This document shows, in pieces, positions 23,760 to 32,133 of a DNA stretch of 34,888 bases. A model generated the notes under the pieces. That model searched no databases. It was not told the origin of the DNA and saw nothing but the letters and a program-made list of their open reading frames with translations. Numbering within the stretch: the first letter of the stretch is position 1; each line of letters opens with the position of its first letter. The translations under genes were made by a program, and so were the position numbers. The DNA comes from Fidelibacterota bacterium. Its GTDB lineage: Bacteria > Fidelibacterota > UBA8477 > JABMPR01. The DNA lies in the NCBI GenBank assembly GCA_024278595.1, contig JAJRSW010000031.1:1-34888 (forward strand), in the 5' to 3' direction.

Positions 23760-24788
23760 ATGTTCATGAAAAGACAACTGCCAATCGCCATAGCCGCCAC
23801 CATTGGGTTCCTGACCCTGTTCGGCTGGTTTGTGGATGAACCCAATATTAAATCTTTTGTCGATGATGATGCCACCCAGTGGTTTGATATCCTGGCCAGT
23901 TTTGCCATGTTTCTCGGGGCTCTCAATCTATTGAAAATGCAGGCTTTGAAGGTCATAAAAAAATCCAAGGGCTGGCCCTACGCTGCGCTGGCCATTGCCG
24001 GATTCGCTTTTTCTTTTACGGCTGGATTTATCATGCTGGGTTCCTACAATGTAGAAATCACCGAGTTCAGTAATACTGACCGCATTGCTCCTATTCTAGC
24101 CAGCGAGATTAACCAGAATGTAGCAAGTACCCGGAATATATTAAGGGCTATTCCTGCTGGCGATACCTACACCATCGACACCCCCTACTTTACCGAGGGT
24201 GGGGCAGAGAAAGTGGTGGAGCAAATCAATGCAGCCGGTGGTACTGCTGAATTAAGAGCCACTGAATGGGGGGCTCACCTGGCAACCCGCGGATCGTTCT
24301 TTAATTGGATGTTCCGGTTCATATTTACGCCGCTCTCGGCCACCATGTTTGCCTTGCTGGCATTTTTTGTGGCTTCTGCGTCATACCGGGCCTTTAAGAT
24401 CAGAAACTTTGAAGCGACCCTGCTCTTGATCTCAGGCATTATTATTATGCTGGGTCGGGTCCCCATCGGCGGTAGTATCTCAGCCTGGTTTATCATGTAC
24501 ATTGTGGTGTTAAGCCTGGCAGCCGGTGTGAACACCTGGCTCAAAAATCGCACCTATACCCTCATTGCAGTGGTTGGTGGCTTACTTGCCGTAACCATCG
24601 CTGGATTCATCACTGGGTGGCCGGTTGACCAACCGGGTATTTTTTATCTACCGCTGTTACAGGATTGGATCTATAATAATCCCAACGTAGCCGGCGCCCG
24701 GGCGATCATGATCGGAATTGGTCTGGGTATCTTTGCAACCTCAATTCGCTATATCCTGGGAATTGAAAAATCGTACATCGGAGAATGA
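23760..24788 (+). CDS. Polytopic membrane protein of the DUF6754 cluster
   Basis: This 342-residue integral membrane protein is of no family I recognise. About eight membrane segments are visible, near 8-25, 41-62, 72-94, 186-206, 216-233, 240-258, 266-285 and 311-331. Between the third and fourth is a soluble loop of about 90 residues. It contains YFTEGGAEKVVEQINAAGG, followed by TAEL, an alpha/beta pattern that loosely recalls the C-terminal domain of ribosomal protein L7/L12. That likeness may be chance. AGGAGGT sits 7 bases before the ATG. The stop lies 2 bases before the next start. It is probably a core channel-like or scaffold subunit of the cluster, by inference only. Confidence 0.65.
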   Translation: MFMKRQLPIAIAATIGFLTLFGWFVDEPNIKSFVDDDATQWFDILASFAMFLGALNLLKMQALKVIKKSKGWPYAALAIAGFAFSFTAGFIMLGSYNVEITEFSNTDRIAPILASEINQNVASTRNILRAIPAGDTYTIDTPYFTEGGAEKVVEQINAAGGTAELRATEWGAHLATRGSFFNWMFRFIFTPLSATMFALLAFFVASASYRAFKIRNFEATLLLISGIIIMLGRVPIGGSISAWFIMYIVVLSLAAGVNTWLKNRTYTLIAVVGGLLAVTIAGFITGWPVDQPGIFYLPLLQDWIYNNPNVAGARAIMIGIGLGIFATSIRYILGIEKSYIGE

Positions 24789-24790
24789 TC

Positions 24791-25636
24791 ATGGAAAAAT
24801 TCTTAGATTTTATCGTTCGTGCCGGTGCTCTGGATAGACGCGTAATTTTTGCCGTCATTGCTGTGGTGGTGATGTTGCCCTTATTCTTTCCACTGGGACT
24901 GCCCATCCGGGCGTCCAATTCATCCCAGGCCGTTTATGATGTGGTTGAAGATCTCAAAGCAGGCGATAAGGCATTGATTTCTTTTGAATATGGTCCCAGT
25001 ACCATGCCTGAGATTCATCCCATGACCGTCGCTCTGCTTCGCCATCTTTTTGAAAAGGATGTGAAGGTCTACATCACCTGCCTGTGGCCAGATGGTCAGT
25101 TTATGGCCATGGATGCTCTGGAGCAAGTTGCAGTGAATCAGTATCATAAGGTATATGGTGAAGATTATGTGCTCCTGGGGTATCGTCCAGGTGCTGAAGC
25201 AATTATCAAGGGTCTGGTCAGCAATATCCGTAAAGTGTTCACCGTAGACTCTCGCGGTGATTTTCTGGATGATATCCCCATGATGGTTGGTGTCAATCAG
25301 GTGGCTGACTTTGATTTCCTATTTTCGGCCTCGGCTGGATATCCGGGAACAGTGGAATGGGTGCAGTACGCCGCCGATCCGACTGGTGTTACCATGAGTA
25401 CCGGCACCACATCCATTCAAGTCAATGAAGTCATGCCCTATGTTCAGTCTGGACAAATAGTTGGTATCCTGGGCGGGATGCCCGGTGCGGCTGAGTATGA
25501 ATCTCTCATTGGACAGCCAGGGATCGGAACCAGTGGGATGGATGCTCAATCTGTAGCCCATATTGTCATTGTTGCATTTATCATTTTCGGAAACATCTCG
25601 TTCTTTATTGAACGTCGACGTTCCAAGAAATATTAG
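24791..25636 (+). CDS. Membrane-anchored protein with a large soluble domain, DUF6754 cluster
   Basis: This 281-residue protein is not a family I recognise. It has one membrane segment near the N terminus (about 18-38) and one near the C terminus (about 253-273). A soluble alpha/beta domain of about 200 residues lies between, with alternating strands and helices such as DKALISFEYGPSTMPEIHP, VKVYITCLWPDGQ and YVLLGYRPGAEAIIKGL. The topology resembles that of the DUF6754-like protein. The ATG at 24791 is preferred because GGAG lies 7 bases upstream. The ATG at 24785, which overlaps the previous stop, is the alternative. The arrangement between two polytopic proteins implies one assembly. Confidence 0.65.
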   Translation: MEKFLDFIVRAGALDRRVIFAVIAVVVMLPLFFPLGLPIRASNSSQAVYDVVEDLKAGDKALISFEYGPSTMPEIHPMTVALLRHLFEKDVKVYITCLWPDGQFMAMDALEQVAVNQYHKVYGEDYVLLGYRPGAEAIIKGLVSNIRKVFTVDSRGDFLDDIPMMVGVNQVADFDFLFSASAGYPGTVEWVQYAADPTGVTMSTGTTSIQVNEVMPYVQSGQIVGILGGMPGAAEYESLIGQPGIGTSGMDAQSVAHIVIVAFIIFGNISFFIERRRSKKY

Positions 25637-25647
25637 GAGACTGAATT

Positions 25648-26490
25648 ATGAATGGTTCTGAAATTTTTGGAGCGTGGATTGCAGTCTTTCTGACCCTGGG
25701 TATTTTCTCTTATCTGTATAAGGATAATCCCTTCTACAAGATCGCTGAACATGTGTTTGTCGGTGTCTCGGCTGGATACTGGATGGCTATGGCCTTCTGG
25801 ACCCAGGTCCAACCCAATCTATTTGGTCGTCTCTGGCCGGTACCAGAGGGAGAGATATCGGGCTTTTTTATGAAAACCTGGTACGGAATATACAACTTCT
25901 TTGGGGCCATTGTACCCAGTGTGTTTCCGGACGGAGGCATCAACAAGGGTCATGGACATGATCCGCACTTTATCTATCTTCTGCCCTTTGCCCTGGGAAT
26001 CATGATGCTCATGAGTGTGCATTCAAAATTGAGTTGGTTGGCCCGCTTGGGTATTGCCTACACAGTTGGTATGGCAGCGGGCCTGAGAGCCTATGCTTTT
26101 CTAAATTCTAACGTGCTGGGGCAGATCAAAGGGACGGCTGTATCATTTGTTGATATGCCCTTTTTCAGCCTCACCGGCGTCAGTGTATTCAATAACCTGA
26201 TCATTCTGGTGGGGACGATTACCGGTTTGCTCTATTTCTATTTTTCGAAGGAACACAGTGGCAATTTTGGTAAAGTTACCCGGGTGGGGATCTATTTTCT
26301 GATGATCAGCTTTGGCGCATCATTTGGATTCGCAGTCATGGGCCGTATTTCCTTGCTCATCGGTCGGTTCACAGATCTGATCAGCTATGGGGGATCTACC
26401 TATAACTATGCTTCCCTCTGGGTACTCCTGCTCATGATCGTCCTGCTCACCATCTGGACCATCAAAGGTGATAAGCAGGCAACCAGCTAA
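25648..26490 (+). CDS. Polytopic membrane protein, last gene of the DUF6754 cluster
   Basis: This 280-residue protein has about seven or eight membrane segments (near 8-24, 34-54, 106-124, 128-148, 178-198, 212-234 and 252-272). A hydrophilic loop at about 60-100 is rich in Trp, Gly and Pro. No motif reveals a function. The start at 25648 has AGGAG 8 bases upstream and follows the previous stop by 11 bases. The gap after it holds two palindromic repeats, so the cluster transcript may end here. Confidence 0.65.
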   Translation: MNGSEIFGAWIAVFLTLGIFSYLYKDNPFYKIAEHVFVGVSAGYWMAMAFWTQVQPNLFGRLWPVPEGEISGFFMKTWYGIYNFFGAIVPSVFPDGGINKGHGHDPHFIYLLPFALGIMMLMSVHSKLSWLARLGIAYTVGMAAGLRAYAFLNSNVLGQIKGTAVSFVDMPFFSLTGVSVFNNLIILVGTITGLLYFYFSKEHSGNFGKVTRVGIYFLMISFGASFGFAVMGRISLLIGRFTDLISYGGSTYNYASLWVLLLMIVLLTIWTIKGDKQATS

Positions 26491-26522
26491 GCAGTGGTTA
26501 GCAGCAGATGAATCGATTTGAT

Positions 26523-26556
26523 CTGGTAGAGATGCCTTGCAGGACGTCACTACCAG
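26523..26556. repeat. REP-like hairpin CTGGTAG/CTACCAG
   Basis: Perfect 7-bp arms lie at 26523-26529 and 26550-26556, around GAGATGCC-TTGCAGGACGTC-like sequence. GTAGAGACG...CGTCTCTAC repeats of this style are common intergenic elements in environmental genomes (general knowledge). No T-run follows. Confidence 0.5.
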
Positions 26557-26630
26557 CCTTATAAATAAAGGTATTTTAATGAACCGCAAAAAACTATCAG
26601 TGGAAATATGCCAGTCAGGCATTGCTCAGA

Positions 26631-26650
26631 TCCCGCCAACGACGGCGGGA
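26631..26650. repeat. GC-rich hairpin TCCCGCC/GGCGGGA
   Basis: A perfect 7-bp stem surrounds the six bases AACGAC. It sits 45 bases before the ABC ATPase start. It could be a REP-type repeat or a structured leader. The absence of a T-run makes intrinsic termination unlikely. Confidence 0.5.
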
Positions 26651-26694
26651 GTGCAGCCTGATGTTTCAGTTGTAGCAGATCTTAGGTCCTGAGC

Positions 26695-27621
26695 ATGGCT
26701 GTTTCAATTACACTGAGAAACATCATCAAAAAGTATGGTGCTAAGACCGCTTTGAATAATGTGACTCTGGGCGTGGAAAAAGGTCATATCCACGCTATTA
26801 TCGGTACCACCGGCTCCGGAAAATCGACTCTGCTCCGAGTAATCGCAACGCTGAGTGTTCCCACCCTGGGCTCTGGCTATATCAATGGTTTAAATCTGGG
26901 TGCCCGCCAAAACCAGATCCGGCACCAGATCGGATATATGTCTCAGGATAGTCGGTTTGAGGAATCGCTGACCCTCATGGAAAATTTGATCCTCCATGGT
27001 AAGCTCCATGGGATCACTCAGGCAGACCTGAATAATCGGATCGGCGGTTTTGTAAAGCGCTTCGATGTGGCAGACAAGTTAAGCTCATTTCCCAGCGAGG
27101 TCAGTTACGGCACGCGGCGGAAAATGGAATTTATTCGAGCAGTCCTGCACAATCCGTCCATTCTGCTTCTGGATGAACCCTCCGCTTCTCTGGACCAGGG
27201 ATGTAAGGAGCTCATGGAGATCTTTCTCAGAGAGCAAAAACTGCGCTTTACCACGGTGATCGTTTCCAGTAATATTGAACAAGTCGAGCGGATGGCAGAT
27301 CGTATCTCAATTCTTGATGAAGGGCGGGTGATCGCCGATGGTACACTCGCGGAATTGAAAGAAACTGACCGGGAAAATCGAATTCTTGATCTGACCTTAT
27401 CAGAGACGCACGAACGGGATTTTAATATCCTGGATGCATCCGCTCAGGTTATTTCATATACCGTTCAAGGGAATCGTTATGAGATCATTACTGAGGCAGA
27501 TGTACCACCTGAAACGATCATAGCCCTGTTCCACGAGCGGGTGATCCAGGCCATTCCCCGGCTTCCGGCGCTGGCCGATATCTTCAAACGGATGATCAAA
27601 GCGGAGGCAATGCATGAATAA
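26695..27621 (+). CDS. ABC transporter ATPase with degenerate signature and switch motifs
   Basis: This is the ATP-binding subunit of an ABC-2 type exporter. Walker A is GTTGSGKST (37-45), the Q-loop Gln84 lies in YMSQD, and Walker B with the catalytic Glu is SILLLDEPSASLD (Asp160, Glu161). Two motifs are altered. The signature reads VSYGTRRK where LSGGQ-type sequence is expected. The switch position reads VSSNIEQVE, so the usual His appears to be Ser192. A C-terminal extension of about 80 residues follows the core. The start is ATG at 26695 with a weak ribosome site. The stop overlaps the permease gene by 8 bases. Substrate is unknown. Confidence 0.87.
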   Translation: MAVSITLRNIIKKYGAKTALNNVTLGVEKGHIHAIIGTTGSGKSTLLRVIATLSVPTLGSGYINGLNLGARQNQIRHQIGYMSQDSRFEESLTLMENLILHGKLHGITQADLNNRIGGFVKRFDVADKLSSFPSEVSYGTRRKMEFIRAVLHNPSILLLDEPSASLDQGCKELMEIFLREQKLRFTTVIVSSNIEQVERMADRISILDEGRVIADGTLAELKETDRENRILDLTLSETHERDFNILDASAQVISYTVQGNRYEIITEADVPPETIIALFHERVIQAIPRLPALADIFKRMIKAEAMHE

Positions 27622-28372
27622 CGTTTTGGCCGCTCTTTGGCATCGTGAATTAACAATTTACCGTCGACAGTTCACCACGGTTGGACTGCTTCCCATATCC
27701 ACAGGCCTGATCTTTTTCTTTATGTTCTTCTTGCCCTACAAATCCTTTCTAACAGCTGGCGAGCTGGACACCGTTCTACCATCTCTGGTGTTAGATTCTC
27801 TCTTGCTGACCCTCTTGATCACCATTTATGAAACAACGGCCCGGTTCTACTGGGAGACACAGTGGGGAAATGGGATGGCCAGTATGTATGAGATGGGTCG
27901 CTTTACGCGGCAACCTTCATTTTTTGTCGCCCAGGCACTCATCAGTTTGACCAAGGGCTTGGTTCATCTGATAGTTGTCCTGGCCATCTTAATCTTTTTA
28001 ACGGAGATATCCCTGACACAGATCAATTACCAGGCAAGTATCGTTTTTATCCTCCTGGGAGCGCTTCAAATAGTGTCTTTGAGTAAGATCATTGGTTTAC
28101 TGGTCAAACATGTTGACACGCTTAGTAAGCTCCTGTATATCGGATTACTACCCATGATGATGATCAGTGGTTTGTTTCTGATAAGGGGTGCTCCGCTGGA
28201 TAATATTGCGGAACTCGCCTTCTACTTGCCTCCTTACAATTGGATGACCGGCCTCGACTCGGCCTTTCTCACCGGGGTTATCGATTATGGCTATCTATTG
28301 ATCTGCTTGATAGAGACGGCCTTCCTGTTATGGTTATCCGGAACCTTTTTCCATTTGGATGGGGATAGTTGA
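27614..28372 (+). CDS. ABC-2 type transporter permease
   Basis: This 252-residue protein has six predicted membrane segments (about 20-40, 52-72, 105-128, 138-160, 172-192 and 222-245), the usual ABC-2 exporter layout. It partners the overlapping ATPase upstream. Polar residues are sparse, and the segment ENTTARFYWETQWGNG-like (YETTARFYWETQWGNG) between helices 2 and 3 is the expected ATPase-coupling region. The ATG start overlaps the ATPase stop by 8 bases. The stop overlaps the TTG of the next gene (TTGA). Substrate cannot be told; lipids, polysaccharide or drugs are all possible. Confidence 0.85.
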   Translation: MNNVLAALWHRELTIYRRQFTTVGLLPISTGLIFFFMFFLPYKSFLTAGELDTVLPSLVLDSLLLTLLITIYETTARFYWETQWGNGMASMYEMGRFTRQPSFFVAQALISLTKGLVHLIVVLAILIFLTEISLTQINYQASIVFILLGALQIVSLSKIIGLLVKHVDTLSKLLYIGLLPMMMISGLFLIRGAPLDNIAELAFYLPPYNWMTGLDSAFLTGVIDYGYLLICLIETAFLLWLSGTFFHLDGDS

Positions 28373-28845
28373 AAGTATATCTGGCTGGTGCTATTGAAGC
28401 AGCACCGGATAGTGGCATCACCTGGCGCAAGGAAGTCACTCAATTCCTTAAATCTGACCTGAACTGGGCAGTTTTCGATCCCTCGCAGCATGAGCTTGAT
28501 TTCTTGACTCTGGAGGAAAAAGAGAATTTTCGATATTGGAAAAGCACTGATATTAAAAGATTTAGGCCGGTAATTAAGAAGATAATAGATCGCGATCTTG
28601 ATCAATTGCTAAAGCAGTGTGATGCGGTTATTTGTTTGTGGGATGATTACGTTCTGCCTGGCGGAGGTACTCACGGGGAGCTGACCCTGGCCTATGAACA
28701 TAGCCTGCCGGTCTTTCTGGTATTGGGTATGCCTTTGGAGAAAGTTTCCTCCTGGATCATCGGGTGCACAACTGAGGTTTTTTCTGGTTTTGATGAATTG
28801 AAGCATTATTTGACCAACTCTCACTCAAAAAAAAATGATGAATAA
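28369..28845 (+). CDS. Nucleoside 2-deoxyribosyltransferase-like protein
   Basis: This 158-residue Rossmann-like protein is of the nucleoside 2-deoxyribosyltransferase/DUF4406 group, which cleaves or transfers N-glycosidic bonds of (deoxy)nucleosides or nucleotides. Diagnostic features are the start KVYLAGAIEAAPDSGITWR, the strand CDAVICLWDDY, and GGGTHGELTLAYE with Glu104 as the likely catalytic nucleophile. The TTG start overlaps the permease stop by 4 bases, which implies translational coupling to the exporter. A functional link with that exporter is unproven. Housekeeping nucleotide salvage or pool cleaning is equally possible. Confidence 0.75.
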   Translation: MKVYLAGAIEAAPDSGITWRKEVTQFLKSDLNWAVFDPSQHELDFLTLEEKENFRYWKSTDIKRFRPVIKKIIDRDLDQLLKQCDAVICLWDDYVLPGGGTHGELTLAYEHSLPVFLVLGMPLEKVSSWIIGCTTEVFSGFDELKHYLTNSHSKKNDE

Positions 28846-28849
28846 CTGC

Positions 28850-28879
28850 TTGACTTTCATTTCTGACCCCTTACCTTTT
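28850..28879 (+). promoter_or_regulatory. Possible promoter for hup (TTG ... TACCTTTT)
   Basis: TTGACT at 28850 and TACCTTTT at 28872 are 19 bases apart, counted from the TTG to the TA. This resembles the Bacteroidota-type -33 TTG / -7 TAnnTTTG pattern. It would give a leader of about 105 bases. No experimental support. Confidence 0.3.
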
Positions 28880-28894
28880 TTACGTTATCCCAAG

Positions 28895-28946
28895 GTGGGT
28901 AAGGGTTTGAGCCCACTTGAGTGGTTCCAGCAGGTTCTACTCAAGT
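28895..28946 (+). promoter_or_regulatory. Competing hairpins in the hup leader
   Basis: GTGGG (28895-28899) can pair with CCCAC (28912-28916). ACTTGAGT (28915-28922) pairs perfectly with ACTCAAGT (28939-28946). The two stems share bases 28915-28916, so they are mutually exclusive at their junction. This suggests a structured leader that could regulate HU translation. Confidence 0.35.
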
Positions 28947-28993
28947 CAACTTAGCAGATTTAATTAATAATAAAAAAACAAGGAGGACACACT

Positions 28994-29266
28994 ATGAACA
29001 AAGCCGAATTGATTGCAAAGATTGCCGAAGACTCAGGAATCACAAAAGTGCAGGCTGAAAAGGCACTAGGTGCTTTTACAGGCGCTGTATCAGATTCTCT
29101 AAAAGCCGGTAACAAAATTGCCTTAGTTGGTTTTGGTACTTTTGATGTATCAGCTCGTGCAGCTAGAACTGCTCGTAATCCTCGTACAGGTGACCCGATT
29201 CAAGTTCCTGCAATGAACGTTCCTCGTTTTAAAGCTGGTAAAGGTCTGAAAGAAGCCGTCAACTAG
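28994..29266 (+). CDS. hup: HU-family nucleoid DNA-binding protein
   Basis: This is a 90-residue histone-like protein that bends and compacts DNA as a dimer. The family is plain from the start MNKAELIAKIAEDSGITKV, the central GFGTFDVSARAARTARNPRTG with the intercalating Pro in RNPRTG, and the end FKAGKGLKEAVN. AGGAGG lies 8 bases before the ATG. It has a structured leader upstream and a strong terminator downstream, so it is a single-gene transcript. Codon use is that of a highly expressed gene. Confidence 0.96.
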   Translation: MNKAELIAKIAEDSGITKVQAEKALGAFTGAVSDSLKAGNKIALVGFGTFDVSARAARTARNPRTGDPIQVPAMNVPRFKAGKGLKEAVN

Positions 29267-29290
29267 GCTCTTTGCTTTACATCAATTAGA

Positions 29291-29320
29291 AAAGGGCGTG
29301 ATTTATCACGCCTTTTTTTT
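29291..29320 (+). terminator. Rho-independent terminator of hup
   Basis: GGCGTGAT (29295-29302) pairs perfectly with ATCACGCC (29305-29312) around TT. An A-run precedes the stem and eight T follow. It lies 25 bases after the hup stop. The ribosome site of alr begins just after the T-run, so alr needs readthrough or its own promoter. Confidence 0.92.
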
Positions 29321-29336
29321 AGGGGAGGTTCTGAAC

Positions 29337-30413
29337 ATGGAAGCTATTTGCAGAGTTTCTCTGAATGCCATATCCAACAATTATTCATACTTTAAAGATC
29401 GAGCCAATCCCTCACAGATCATCCCGGTTGTGAAGGCCAATGCCTATGGTCACGGTGCAATTGAAGTAACCAGACACCTCCACCGGGAAATGGGTGTGCA
29501 TTTATTCGCAGTGGCAACTCTGGAAGAAGCACAGGAGTTGGCTTCAGAAATTCCGGATATCTCAATTCTGATATTTTCCCGCATTTTTGCCAGTGAACTG
29601 GCTGGCCGACCTAAAAATGCCATTGTGAGTATTGGGTCCATGGAGGATGCCAGTGCTGTTGCGAATTCGGAACATAGCGGTGCCTCAGTTCATCTAAATG
29701 TGAATACGGGAATGAATCGTTTGGGTCTGAGTCCGGACCAGGCTACAGAACTGATAGCCAACCCCAAAAGTACCCTGGATATAAGAGGCGTTTACAGCCA
29801 CTATTCATCTTCTGATACCAGTGACAGCCGGACCTATGACCGGCAGAATCAAATATTTAAGAATTTTATCATGAGAATTCGACAACATGGTTTCAAGGGT
29901 ATGATCCACCTGGCGAATTCTGCAGCAACCCTGCATGATACCTGGGAACTCTATGATGCTATCAGACTGGGGATCGGGCTTTATGGCTATGATACAAGCC
30001 CAGGCAAACACCATCAACAATATCTTAAACCTGCCATGGAGATCAGAGCCCCCCTGGTTCGAGTCGAGCATGTCAGGGCCGGGGAGTCTGTGAGCTATGC
30101 TGAAAGATGGCAGGCGGCTGTTAATACAAATATTGGCACCCTGCGGATCGGTTATGCCGATGGCTACAGTCGGGCCCTGACCAATCGTGGCAGGGTAACA
30201 TTTCAAGCTAAAACCTACCCGGTAGCTGGAACGGTTACCATGGACCATATCATGATCGATCTGGGGGAGGATAATGTACCCTCCGGCAGCATGTTCACGG
30301 TCATGGGTGGCAATGCTCCAGCTGTAAAGATCGCATCCATCGCTGAGCGATTGAATACCATCACCTATGAGGTCTGTTGTGGAATCTCCCCTCGAGTAAA
30401 GCGGGAGTATTGA
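29337..30413 (+). CDS. alr: Alanine racemase
   Basis: This PLP enzyme interconverts L- and D-alanine, supplying D-Ala for peptidoglycan. Counting from the ATG at 29337, the PLP lysine is Lys33 in VVKANAYGHG. The second catalytic base is Tyr254 in ESVSYAERW, and LRIGYADGYSR (269-279) and the late TMDHIMIDLG motif complete the family pattern. At 358 residues it is of normal length. GGAGG lies 8 bases before this ATG. A TTG at 29298 is in frame but falls inside the hup terminator. The 256-bp gap after it (30414-30669) holds only a weak hairpin (30468-30485). Confidence 0.95.
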   Translation: MEAICRVSLNAISNNYSYFKDRANPSQIIPVVKANAYGHGAIEVTRHLHREMGVHLFAVATLEEAQELASEIPDISILIFSRIFASELAGRPKNAIVSIGSMEDASAVANSEHSGASVHLNVNTGMNRLGLSPDQATELIANPKSTLDIRGVYSHYSSSDTSDSRTYDRQNQIFKNFIMRIRQHGFKGMIHLANSAATLHDTWELYDAIRLGIGLYGYDTSPGKHHQQYLKPAMEIRAPLVRVEHVRAGESVSYAERWQAAVNTNIGTLRIGYADGYSRALTNRGRVTFQAKTYPVAGTVTMDHIMIDLGEDNVPSGSMFTVMGGNAPAVKIASIAERLNTITYEVCCGISPRVKREY

Positions 30414-30669
30414 GCTCAACCGGCCAAGCCCCATTAGATCGGTTGTGAGCGAGTTATTAGAATACCAGTGAGACTGGAATCTCACAGATCAGGCTCTGTT
30501 CTGGACTTCATTTATACATCCCCAATTACCATTACTAAATTGAAAAAATAGTTGAATATCCTGAATTATTTCTTAACTCCTTCGCAGCATCAGAGTAAAG
30601 GGAGCAATAGTCTTTGATGTCCGGCTGTATATGATGCTTCCTGTTCAAGATGGCTAAAGGAGTTCTCGC

Positions 30670-32133
30670 TTGAATATACTGGTAATCAGCGGTGATGAGT
30701 CTCGCAGTTTCGATGATTATAAAAATTATTTTCCCGATTCTACTATAGATGTACTCGAACAATCTGAGCTCAGTGCCCAAACACTAAGTGATCAACTGCT
30801 CAGTTATTCCGGAGAATCACTGCTGCTTATCGACGCCCGCTCTGAAAACATCGAATTTAAAAATAGCGCTGCTGAGTTATTTGAACTCGTTGCTGAGACC
30901 ACTGAAGATTGGTCGCTTATCTATGCTGATTATGAGGTTGATGATCAAGGCTGTCTGAGTGATGAGCACTTGTTGGATCATCACATCGGTCGGGTTAGAG
31001 ATAATACTGACTATGGAAAAGTCTGGGTCCTCAATCTGGAGAAAGTCCAGCAAGTCCTGCCATTGGCGAAGACGACTAAACAACATTTCCTATATGAGTT
31101 AAGATTGCGGCTGAGTGAGTGTGGCGAGTTGATCCATATTGCCAACCGCTATGCAGGCTCACCCTACCGGATCTTTAAGGCAGTGGGTGAGCAGAATGTC
31201 TTTGATTACCTCATGGCCAGTAAAGAATCACAACTGGAACTGGAATTGATCCTAAACGAACATCTCAAACGGATCGACGCCTATTTGGCAGCAGGTGATT
31301 ACTATGCTCCTGTACCGTATTACAGCAAAGAATATGATTTGACAGCCAGCATCATCATTCCGGTGAATGATCGGCCCGAGTTTATCGGCGCCGCCATTGA
31401 TTCGATCCTGGCTCAGACCGTCCAGGATATCGAGATCATTGTCGTGGTGAACGGTGGCGAGTCAGATCCCACCATTCCCGAGGTGCAAGCCTACCTACCG
31501 GGCGGTACCAAATACGAGGCTGCTAAACCTGAGGTGCGCCTGGTGGTCCTGGATATCAATAACATTGGACTGTGTCTCAATGTCGGTCTGAAACGAGCCA
31601 GGGGCAAATTTTATGTACAACTGGATTCTGATGATCAACTTACCCCGGATGCTGTTGAAAAAATTGCAGCCGTATATGATTCAGATGATACCATCGGTAT
31701 GGTGATCGGATCCTATGAAGTTTGGGAAAAGGATGGAAAATCTGGTGAGATCCATCGTATGGACTCCATAGCCGTAGTGACCCATGATGAATGGACCGAA
31801 GCAAATGGTCGTAACAACCTATTACGGATTAATGGTGCCGGTGCACCCCGGTCCTTTTACATCGAGACGGCCCGGGATTTGGGTTATCTGGATATGAATA
31901 CATCGGCGTTTGCCAGGAATTATGGCGAGGATTACGACTTTGTCTCTCGCATGAGTGAGCATCATCGTATCGGTCGGGTCTGGGATCCGATCTACAAGGT
32001 TATCCGCCACGGTGGAGGTACTGATCATAATATTAATAGAGCAACTGTAGACCGGAATAATAATGCCAAAGACGAAATGCGCCGGGAAGCGATCTACAGG
32101 CGCCAGATCATGAATGAGGTTAATTATGGATGA
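30670..32133 (+). CDS. Family 2 glycosyltransferase with an extra N-terminal domain
   Basis: This 487-residue protein has a GT-A fold glycosyltransferase at about 225-440. The nucleotide-binding start is ASIIIPVNDRPEFIG (227-241) and the metal-binding acidic motif is QLDSDDQ (Asp319, Asp321, Asp322). A late GEDYDFVSRM matches the ED acceptor-base motif. The N-terminal 210 residues are an additional alpha/beta domain, perhaps a decayed glycosyltransferase half (WSLIYADYEV...GKVWVLN). There is no membrane segment, so it is cytoplasmic. The start is a TTG, supported by AAGGAG 7 bases upstream. It overlaps the next gene by 8 bases. Donor and acceptor are unknown. Confidence 0.85.
   Translation: MNILVISGDESRSFDDYKNYFPDSTIDVLEQSELSAQTLSDQLLSYSGESLLLIDARSENIEFKNSAAELFELVAETTEDWSLIYADYEVDDQGCLSDEHLLDHHIGRVRDNTDYGKVWVLNLEKVQQVLPLAKTTKQHFLYELRLRLSECGELIHIANRYAGSPYRIFKAVGEQNVFDYLMASKESQLELELILNEHLKRIDAYLAAGDYYAPVPYYSKEYDLTASIIIPVNDRPEFIGAAIDSILAQTVQDIEIIVVVNGGESDPTIPEVQAYLPGGTKYEAAKPEVRLVVLDINNIGLCLNVGLKRARGKFYVQLDSDDQLTPDAVEKIAAVYDSDDTIGMVIGSYEVWEKDGKSGEIHRMDSIAVVTHDEWTEANGRNNLLRINGAGAPRSFYIETARDLGYLDMNTSAFARNYGEDYDFVSRMSEHHRIGRVWDPIYKVIRHGGGTDHNINRATVDRNNNAKDEMRREAIYRRQIMNEVNYG

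Noticed and set aside
29805-30485. 226-codon minus-strand frame over alr
   Set aside because: It is fully antisense to a highly conserved racemase with intact catalytic residues. No family pattern.
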